The notes beneath the pieces were generated by a model. That model worked only from the letters and a program-made list of their open reading frames with translations. It was not told where the DNA came from and ran no database searches. From Euglena gracilis (Eukaryota; Euglenida; Euglenophyceae; Euglenales), in NCBI GenBank assembly GCA_039621445.1, contig CP154954.1:21836954-21900953 (forward strand): DNA of 64,000 nt. The letters are read 5' to 3'. The position numbers were made by a program, and so were the translations under genes. Below, one piece after another: positions 31,501-64,000 of the stretch (position 1 is the stretch's first letter; each line of letters starts with the position of its first letter).

Positions 31501-33270
31501 AAGCAGGTTTTTCACCAAAAAGGCATGATGTGTGAAATCACATGAATAAATCAATCATGACCAGGCTTGTGCTTAGTCGGGTGCCTACCCCACGGGGGGG
31601 GGGGGGGTGCTAGGGGCAGGCACCCCATAGCACGCGATCCGACCCCCCCCCGGGGGGGGGGGGGTAGGGTTTTGGGGGGTGCCTGCCCCTAGTAGGCACC
31701 CCCCTCCGACCCCGGCGCCGGGGGTCCGGAAACGGCCATTTTCAATGAAAATTTCTGTTTCCGGCCCGGACCCCTATCCCCCGGGGGGGGGGGGTGCCTG
31801 CTAGGGGCAGGCACCCTATAGCACCCACCCCCCCCTCCCCCCCCGGTTGGTAAGCACAAGCATGATCATGACCATGCAAGTCTCTTCTTCCCAAAATAAA
31901 TCATGTCAAATCAAGTAAAAAAATTGTTATTGGGGTTTTTTGTCTGACAATTTTTTTTAAGTTGAAGCGCAACAAAGCATGTAAAAGTGTCATTGTAGTT
32001 TTTACCTTCCTCCCCGTCTCACGTGTTGTCTGAACCACACATTTTCTTAATTATCACCATCAAGTACTCGACTGCTGTTTTTTGCCTCCCAATATGTATC
32101 CCAAGACGAAGATCATATATATACTCTGGAATTGATAGTTTTGGAGCAAAGTCATACAGCTACCTCTGTCTTTCTACAGTACCAGAGAAAATTTTCCTCC
32201 GGGAAACCGTTTCAAACAACAAAAAGTTGCGTGAAAAATACAGAATGGAAATTCGTCCTTGACAGGGTAGAATGAAAGGCCATCCCCCCGCAGGGGTTGC
32301 CTGCTTGGGCAGGCACTCCAAGGCACCCAGATCCCCCCAGGGGGGTTGAGGCACATGGCCAAAAGTGCCTGGGCCCTCAGCCAAGGCACTTCTGGCAAAG
32401 GTTTTTATACCTCCCCCTCTAAGTCCAGCGAGTGAGCTTGTCCAACGACCCCCCCCCAGTCAGATGCGGTCTTTTTGGATAGCCTGTTCAATGGCATGTT
32501 TGTGGAAACAGCTCTGCAAAAAAAGCGTGGCAAGAGCAAGATTGTGATTCGGAATCTTTTTCAATGACCGTTGATGGAGATCGCAAGGAATCATTTCGCG
32601 GCGTTGTTCCGAGCTTGGGCGGGGAGGACCTTTTGGATGAGAGATCCTTCCGCTCTTCCAGGGGGCAGCGCTGCACATGAGCTACCTCGATCCCCAAGAA
32701 TTGCACGACCAGGGCTCGGTTTGAGGGGAATGCGGGAGTCAAATGGTTTTGGTGGCTCGAGTGTGTGGGTAGGTGGGTGGCTGGGTGGGTGGGAAAAGAG
32801 GGGGAAAATGGTCATGGGGGGGCAGTGGGGTTCTTCGAGGGTCTTCGGGGGGGTGAGGGATTGGTGCCAAGGGATGAGCAATGCCGTGATAGGAAATTTT
32901 TTTGGGGCATGGGTTGTGGTGCCTCCATTGAAGGCAGTTCAGTAACTTCGTGCAGCTCTTTTATTTGTGTCGCATTTGCAACACGTGTCCATTCACCCTG
33001 GACGCATTTCACGACGTTTGACCTTTCTGTGGCAATGCCTTTGTCAATCCCGTGTGTCGCATGCCCCTCACGTCAAGTGTGGGTACAACCCTTCCCCATC
33101 CCCCCCCCCCACAGCCAACTGGGCCCGGTTGGCTGCCACCAAGCCCTGGGCCCGGCCCCCCGGCCCAGCGCCGGGCGGCCCTCCTCTCCGCCCGGGGCTT
33201 TGACTGCCGGTGCGAGGCGTGCCGGGCGGAGCTGCAGCCGGGGGCCAGCATGGACCAGGCATTTGCTTAA
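25521..33270 (+). CDS. SMYD-like SET-domain protein (putative protein-lysine methyltransferase)
   Basis: Eleven exons join in phase: 25521-25635, 26716-26784, 27262-27352, 27897-28027, 28295-28403, 28639-28765, 29127-29264, 30494-30655, 30997-31251, 32662-32718, 33169-33270. They total 1356 nt (451 codons plus stop). The start ATG opens MAAEFDPDALLDSLVLPPP, a disordered acidic/Pro-rich N-terminus. The SET parts are N-SET GLRVGRDIDAGEVIFHEK, the cofactor loop LLNHSCAPTQ, C-SET ALHMSYLDPQEL (with the SY tyrosine) and post-SET ARGFDCRCEACRAEL with zinc-binding cysteines. SET proteins of this type move a methyl group from S-adenosylmethionine to lysine. No canonical MYND finger is visible; exon 28295-28403 is Cys/Trp-rich (SCCQVC) and is assigned by phase alone. 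The last exon runs into a transposable element at 33256, which supplies the final codons and TAA. Exons before 28639 are less certain than those after. Confidence 0.82.
28830..29030. repeat. AT-rich (TATA)n tract in an intron
   Basis: Irregular TAT/ATA repeat between the N-SET exon and the exon at 29127. Confidence 0.9.
31562..31864. mobile_element. hAT-like nonautonomous element (303 bp), exact 8-bp duplication
   Basis: The ends are CAGGCTTGTGCTTAGTC and GGTAAGCACAAGCATG. ATCATGAC is identical at 31554-31561 and 31865-31872. It lies in the SET-gene intron after exon 30997-31251 and is a close relative of the copy at 39898. Confidence 0.93.
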
Positions 33271-33744
33271 GGGATTGCAGTACCCCCCCGGGGGGGGGGG
33301 CTGGACTGCAGCTAGTCCAAATTTGGCTAGTGGGTTTTCTAGCAGACCCCCCCCGGGGGGGGGGGGTCTGCTAGCAGGGCTAGCTAGTGGAAAAATTTTT
33401 TCCAGTGACCGGCGCGAAGCGCCGAAATTTTTTTTTGGGACCCCCAAAAATGGCCAAAAATGCCCGTTTTTGGCCATTTTTGGGACCCCCAAAAATGGCC
33501 AAAAATGCCCGTTTTTGGCCATTTTTGGGAATTTTTGGAACAAAATCAGCCAAAAACCTGTTAAAAACCTCATTTTTCCTCTGGCGCACAGCGCCGGAGG
33601 AAAAAAAATTTTCCAGTCCGGGGGACCCCCAGCCCCCCCCCCGGGGGGGGGGAGGGGGGGTCTAGCTAGTCCACTTTTTCCAGTGTCTAGCCGATTGGCT
33701 AGCCAGTACCCCCCCCCCCCCCGGGGTCCTTAAGCAAATGCCTG
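33256..33744. mobile_element. hAT-like nonautonomous element (489 bp) inside the last SET-gene exon
   Basis: The ends CAGGCATTTGCTTAAGG and CCTTAAGCAAATGCCTG are perfect complements over 17 bases. The flanking octamers GCATGGAC and GCACGGGC agree at 6 of 8. The interior carries palindromic GGCGC..GCGCC words and tandem copies of a CCAAAAATGGCC-containing unit. The SET reading frame enters the element and stops at TAA 33268-33270. Without the element the frame would run on to a TGA about 36 bases past the right-hand octamer. Confidence 0.85.
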
Positions 33745-34038
33745 GCACGGGCGGCCGGTTCCGCCTGTGCTGGCGCCGCTGAGGCCAGCACCACAGCGAC
33801 GCTTTGGGGGGGGGGGGGCACTTTGGTGGAGTTGGTCGGTTGCCAGGGAGGGGAGCCTGGTCAGGACAGAAGTATACAATTCATTATATAAATAATAATA
33901 ATATAATACAATATAATTATATATTATTACAATTATATAATATCATGTAAATATAAGTATGATATGTGGTAATACAATGCAAGGTGGTAATGCAATCCAG
34001 CAGGTACAACGTTGCCGTGCCACCTGCATGCGAGCATT

Positions 34039-34149
34039 TTACAGGAGGTCAAACAGTCATTTAAGGTGTTTGAAGCTCCACATTTAGCAAAAAGATTCAA
34101 TGGATCATTGAGAATTCAAACATCGTCCACCAAATCCACCGTTTGCCAT

Positions 34150-34248
<99 letters not shown>

Positions 34249-34362
34249 TGGCAATGGTGGATTTGGTGGACGATGGTTGAGTTTTCAATGACCCATTGAA
34301 TGTTTTGGTAAATGTGGAGCTTCAAACACTTTAAATGATTTTTTGACCTCCTGTAAAATGGC
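34039..34362. repeat. Long hairpin with a (CA)n loop
   Basis: Arms of about 110 bp (left from ACAGGAGGTCAAACAGTCAT, right ending ACCTCCTGTAAAAT) flank about 47 CA units at 34151-34244. Arm identity is high but not perfect. It looks like a foldback element whose centre has expanded as a microsatellite. Confidence 0.85.
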
Positions 34363-34368
34363 TTTAAA

Positions 34369-35575
34369 CAGCTTGAATGGTGCAAATGGCAAATGATTGT
34401 GTCTTTTGATATGGTGGGGATCCCATGCTCTTGGCTTCAGCAACTTCTCCAACAAGAACCTAAAACTGAGGCACCGGAATTGTAAATTACAATTGAATTG
34501 ACAAAGGTTGTGATTTCCCCGCAGTTTCATCTTTTAGCATGTTCAACTTTCACATTCAGAGCAACTGTCCCACAATAGACATAGATTTCTTTTTAGATCC
34601 CACATGTATTTTTTTTTAAATTTCCCTATGATTTTGTCAACACCATTGTATTTTCTCAAAAGGGGTTTTTGCATCCATCATTTTAATTGTCCTTTAAATG
34701 TTTTTGTCCAACATTTTTTCGACAAAATTTTCTCGCAGTGGATTCCCATCGTCCAGAATTCCTCTGTGGATGGGAATGAAGATTGTTGAGCTCCCCGTGG
34801 CTTTCATCCAGTGTTCATGAATTTTGCACGCTTTTTTGGATGTTCATTTCTTGTTGCTGAATAGCTGAAGGTTTGCACACACAATGATGCAGAGTTTGGG
34901 ACAAAAACTACCAAAATCACGATTTTCAAAACCCCCGCCTATAGCTTAAAATGGCCTAAAATGAAGGTGTAAAATAATTTTTAACAGCTTGAAGGGAGCA
35001 AATGGCAAATGATTGTGTCTTTTGGTATGGTGGGGATACCATGCATGTGGCTTCAGCAAACTTCTCCAGCAAGAACCTAAAACTGAGGCACCTAGAACAT
35101 TTGTTTAAATTGAGTCGAAAAAATTGCAATTTGCCCACATCTTCACTTCCATTTTGGCATGTTTGATTTGCACATATGAGCAACTGTCCCGCGATGCATA
35201 TATTTTCAATTTTTGAATTTGAATTCAGTTGATTTGAAAAAATACAAGGTTTGGTATCACAGCCATTGTGTTTCCTCAGAAAGGGTTTGTGCATCCACCA
35301 TTTTGTCCGCCCAGATAACATTTTGTCCAACATTTTTCCAACAAAAATTTTTATGCAGAAAATGCCTACCGTTCGGAATTCCTGGGAATAAATTAAGGTT
35401 TCTTGAGCTTCCTGTGGTTTCGATTCAGTGCCAATGGATTTTACATGCTTTTTTGATGCTCATTTTCTTGTTTCTGAATTAAGTGAAGTTCTGCGCACAC
35501 AATTACACAATTTTTGGGACAAAAATGACCCAAGATTATGATTTTCAGAACCCCCCACCCATAGCTTACAGTGCC
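34369..35575. repeat. Diverged tandem duplication, unit about 615 bp
   Basis: Both copies begin AGCTTGAA then GCAAATGGCAAATGATTG, share AAGAACCTAAAACTGAGGCA, and end near a CCCCC..CTATAGCTTA..TGGCCTAAAAT segment. Copies start near 34369 and 34984. No ORF persists. Confidence 0.8.
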
Positions 35576-35904
35576 CTAAAATTGCCACAAATGGCCTAAA
35601 TGGCCTAAAAATGGCCTAAAATTGTCATATTTTTGAGCTTGACTATAGGTGCTTGGATGTGAGAGCAGCGCCGTGGCATCGTCACCCATTTATTGCACAT
35701 TTCATCTATTTAACGCTCCAAGCCAGCCTGCAAGGGCACCTGCCCATCACTAACCTTTCCTACATCCCCACACAGTCACTCACGGTGGCACTCCACTGCG
35801 CAAGGTTTGAAAATACTCACGTTTGTCCTGGGCAGTTTCGGTGCATCATCAAAATGCCCTCCCACTCAGTAGGATTGGTTCAATATGGGAGTGTCACAGC
35901 TATA

Positions 35905-36378
35905 AACCCCCCCCCAAATATAAGAAACCTGTTTCTTATATTTGGGTGTCGGCCGATCGGCCCAAAGGGTTTCTTATATATGGGGGTTTCTTATATTTGG
36001 GTGTCGAAGGCAGGCCCCAAGGGTTTCGTATAAACGGAATGTTTTATTCCTTCGGTTCCTTCCTGTGATTAATTAAGACCGTTGATGCTTCTCCCATTTG
36101 TCACCTTTTTGAGTCCACTTGCACCCCAAAAAATTGCTTCTGACCTCTTACTTTGGAAAGAAACAATAGACTGGACTGGATTGTGTTGATCGCGCCTTGA
36201 GATTTGCTGTGGATGAGGGGTTTCTTTTATACGGAATAGCGTCCAACAGCCCAGGGGTTTCTTATATTCGGGGGTTTCTTATATTTGGGTGTCGGCTGAA
36301 AATCGGCCAAAGGGTTTCTTATATTTGGGGGTTTCTTATAGCGAGGGGTTTCTTATATTTGGGGGGGGGTTTAAATAG
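35905..36378. mobile_element. TAAACCCCC-end element with repeated ATATTTGGG words
   Basis: It starts TATAAACCCCCCCCCAAATA and ends TATATTTGGGGGGGGG then TTTAAATA. The interior carries repeated TTCTTATATTTGGG words in both orientations. Confidence 0.7.
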
Positions 36379-38619
36379 GGGGGGGGGGGGGGGCCACCCT
36401 CCCCATCTGGCAGGATTGTATGGGGAAGAAATGGTTTTTTTGTTTCAATGAGGGGGTCTCCGCACTACCACCTGGGCCCTGGGGGGTAGTGCCTCCCCTC
36501 CTCCCCTAGGAGGGAGGAGGGGAGGTGGTCGGACCCCCTGTACAATACCAACGCTCGCTTAACACCCTGGTGGGAGGGTGGGGGGCAGGTGGTCGGACCC
36601 TCCCACCCACCACCCACAGGGTTTCAGGGATTCCTGGCGCTTGGCGCCAGCAGACTTATGTTTTATCATGTGTTTTGGAGGAAAAAAATTGCCTGACAGT
36701 TTCGGGCATTTTTTTGCAGCCCCCCAAAAAAACATTTTCCGGCGCTTCGCGCCAGGTTTTTTTTTCTCCGGAGACCCTCTCCCCTTCCCACGGGAGGTGG
36801 GTCCGGGACCACCCCCCTCCCCCCTCTCATGTCATGCCCTCCCCCCCACCCACCACCCCTTCCTGTATTTCCAGGGGCGGTATTCGGTCCAATTTTTCCT
36901 TCGGCGCCGAAGGAGTTTTCCTTCAGGCGGTGCCGTGGTGGGGGGCGGGAGACCCCCCCCCAGGCTTTCTCGTCCAGCCCTCGCCCCGGGGCCGAAAATC
37001 TCTGGCCCCGGGTCCCTTGCCCCGCCCACTCCCGCTTTTGGCCCACGAGGCACGGCCCCAAAGGCGGCAGGGGACAAGGGTGGGAAAGAGAAAACCCACC
37101 ACACGGTTGCCCACGCAAGGGACCTGCCCCCCCCCCCCGTTTCTGCTTCACCCCAAAAAGGGGTTCTGGAGTTTATTAAAAGGAATAGGGGCCCACAACT
37201 TTCAGGACTGGTCTGGAGGACCGCTCCGGATTAGGCCAAATTCAAGCTTAAAACCTATTACCCTAACCCTAATCTTTTCAACGACCTGAACCCCTTTGCA
37301 GGTTTGGGGGCAGCAGAAACCCCCGGGGGCCTTGTACTCTCCCGTGCCATGATTTTGCCAACCAAATTTTTATCTTCCTTTTGGATAATATGTTATGGTT
37401 TTAATGCTCTTTTGTTTTTTTTCTTCTTGGAGGCAAAGACCTCCGGGCCGAAACAGCGTTTGGGGTGTCTCCCCTCCTCTTGGACCAATGCAGGGGGGCA
37501 ATCTCATCAACCTTCATATCGAACCCTGCCAGCACGGTCATTTTTGGGAGCAGTCCCAAAGATTAATTTCACGGGGCAGATCGCTAGCATAAGGGCAGTT
37601 TGTTCCTTGGACTTCCTCGGACTTGGGATTGAGAGCACTGCCCCAGAGGAGCACCCAGGACCCCCCAGCCCGGGACCCCAGAAATCCAAAATTTTCTTCC
37701 ATCTCTTGGCACCATTTTTTTTGACATTTTTGGTAATTTGGGTTTATGTTGCTGGTGTCCACCCCCCACTCCTGGACCAGAGGGGGGGGGTCCGGACCTG
37801 CCAAGGGCAGGGCAGAACGGGAATCGGCCGAACAGCCAGGGTGATGGGGGGGGGGGGGGTTGACCACCCCCCACCACCCTCTTCCCGTATTTCCAGAAAA
37901 AAAATATTCTTTCGGTGCCAAAGGCGCTGGGTGTTTTTTTGACCTATTTTGGGACCCATATGGGAGGTCACTCCCAAAACCCCCTAAAACCCCATTTTTT
38001 CACACCTTCCAAAGTTTCAACATTTTCTCAGAAATTTTATTTTGAGTGGTCTTTGAAGCAAAAAAATTGCCATTGAAAGTCCAAAAAAAAAACCCAATGA
38101 AAAAAAAATGTCAGTATAATTTGATTGTGCCAAAATTTGGTCGAATTTTTTTGACCTGCCTTTTTCCACCCCCTCCTAAAAGCTACCAATTATTAAACCT
38201 GAAATTTTCGAGTTTTTTTTTTTGTGAAGAAATAGAGGGGTGCCATTTGGCGATTGAGCCAGTGCAAATAGTGGTGTTTTGCTTCCACGGGCACCTTTGC
38301 ATGGTTGAAATAAGGTTGTCCGTTTGATACATCCCCTCCTATTGAACACTCTCCACATAATGTTGCCCCCTTGTGGACCGATTATTATTGGGTGTGTATG
38401 GGGAACCCATCGGTATGCCACCATTGGAGGGGCATTCCAACCGATTATTGTAATTGGTGTGTCGGCATGCATAACCCCATGATGACCTCTGACGTTGGCT
38501 TACACATCCATTTTTGTTTTCACTATTACGTGCGATACCTATACTGGATCCAAAAAAAAATGGAACCCGAATATATCACGTTGGGCAGCCCTCATTTTTG
38601 AGGGCTAATGAATCTGAAA

Positions 38620-38740
38620 CAGGGGTTTTCTTGAGCCGGAGGGGACCCTACCCCTGGGGGGGGGCTCCAGCCAGCCAGCGCCTTTTTCCAGCCGAACCGC
38701 GGGACCCCCCCCCCGCCTGCGGTCCTTAAGAAAACCCTTG
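38620..38740. mobile_element. hAT-like nonautonomous element (121 bp), exact 8-bp duplication
   Basis: The ends are CAGGGGTTTTCTTGAGCC and GGTCCTTAAGAAAACCCTTG. ATCTGAAA is identical at 38612-38619 and 38741-38748. Same subfamily as 13408-13864. Confidence 0.93.
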
Positions 38741-39372
38741 ATCTGAAAATCTCACAACGGCGAAAGGCATTCATCAGTCAAAGAGGCTACAATTCACCGG
38801 GGGGGGGGGAGCACTGGCAAACGACGCCAACAGAAGAAATACATTTAGCCTTTTGATGAGGCCTTTTGATGAGTGCCTTCTCGTTCTCTGGATTCTAGTT
38901 GTGAAGCTTAAAAGAATGAAGTTTCGTTTTTTTGGGTGCAAACAGGATCCCAATGGGAGCTGACGTTCCAGACAACAACCTCTGAGCTGGACCCCTCTGG
39001 GCAGTTGAAGAATAAGGCATCCCAAAACACATCACAAATTCAATTTTGTTTTCAACCATTGGCCAGAATGCATTGATTTTCCGCCATTTTTTTGACCCAA
39101 GTGGCTGGAGTCATCGACCCCCGGGGTCAGAATGGAATTCAACAAGTGACCTGCTGGTCGTTTTGCAAGTGGAAATTTCCCATGTCCCTGTCCATGGAAA
39201 GGCAGTAGACCAGTTTCAATAGCAGGGGGAATTGTTATGGACCTCGTGGGCAGAAGGTTGGGTACAAAAAATGATCCGGATCCAAACTTAGTCAAAAAAG
39301 CCAAACTGCAAAATGGTCAAAAGAATCACAATGGATACAATATGTTGAGAAACACGACCCCATTGCCTGCAG

Positions 39373-64000
<24,628 letters not shown>

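Larger units (their letters stand above)
33783..39372. other. Repeat-rich stretch without a firm gene
   Basis: It holds an AT tract (about 33880-33965), a CA-loop hairpin, a tandem duplication, TAAACCCCC-type and CAGG-type elements, and G/C-rich element debris (36370-38060). An open stretch at 35653-35830 reads protein-like, but it begins at a transposon end and has no phase partner. A short GC-rich segment after a TTTGCAG at 37302 could be an exon of the downstream gene; I left it out. Confidence 0.5.

Noticed and set aside
35653-36033. Open frame beginning MDVRAAPWHRHPF
   Set aside because: Its upstream edge is a transposon end (CTATAGGTGCTTGG) and its downstream part runs into a TAAACCCCC-type element.

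Overview
The window is nuclear DNA of an intron-dense eukaryote, most likely a protist or alga. It has long GT-AG introns, kilobases of (GT)n/(CA)n and other simple repeats, runs of G or C, dozens of small inverted-repeat elements, and short GC-rich exons whose reading phases fit together. I cannot name the lineage. Exon joins below come from reading splice signals, phase continuity and remembered family resemblance; no alignment was run.

Layout. 1-3451: a triplet repeat, then a possible unidentified gene on the + strand. 3452-6378: no firm gene. 6379-23865: one large + strand gene of about 22 exons that reads as a ubiquitin-like domain, a charged coiled coil, a UFD1 double-psi barrel, a PPC-like beta domain and TRAF/C2H2-type zinc fingers. 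It resembles the plant 'PRLI-interacting factor K' (UFD1 plus zinc finger) family with an added N-terminal ubiquitin-like domain. 23866-25520: no gene seen. 25521-33270: an 11-exon + strand gene for a SMYD-like SET-domain protein (451 codons plus stop), with a hAT-like element inside its last exon. 33271-39372: repeats only, including a 615-bp tandem duplication. 39373-64000: a + strand gene, open at the right edge, with two hydrophobic exons, then a long array of duplicated phase 1-1 exons coding for Pro/Ala/Glu repeats (core EEQRAPATPP), and finally a 2-kb CAG-type triplet tract whose phase-consistent frame is Ser/Arg-rich, not polyglutamine.

Mobile DNA shapes the whole window. I find ten small elements with CAGG/CCTG-type ends and 8-bp target duplications (seven exact, three with one or two mismatches), which is the hallmark of hAT transposons. 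They sit in introns, in one polypyrimidine tract and in one coding exon. Within a copy the two arms match each other, but arm sequence differs between subfamilies. A second family has ends reading TAAACCCCC. Other foldback units and a perfect 66-bp palindrome are also present.

The first two firm genes suggest ubiquitin/p97-linked protein handling and protein methylation. They show no operon-like relation to each other or to the third gene.
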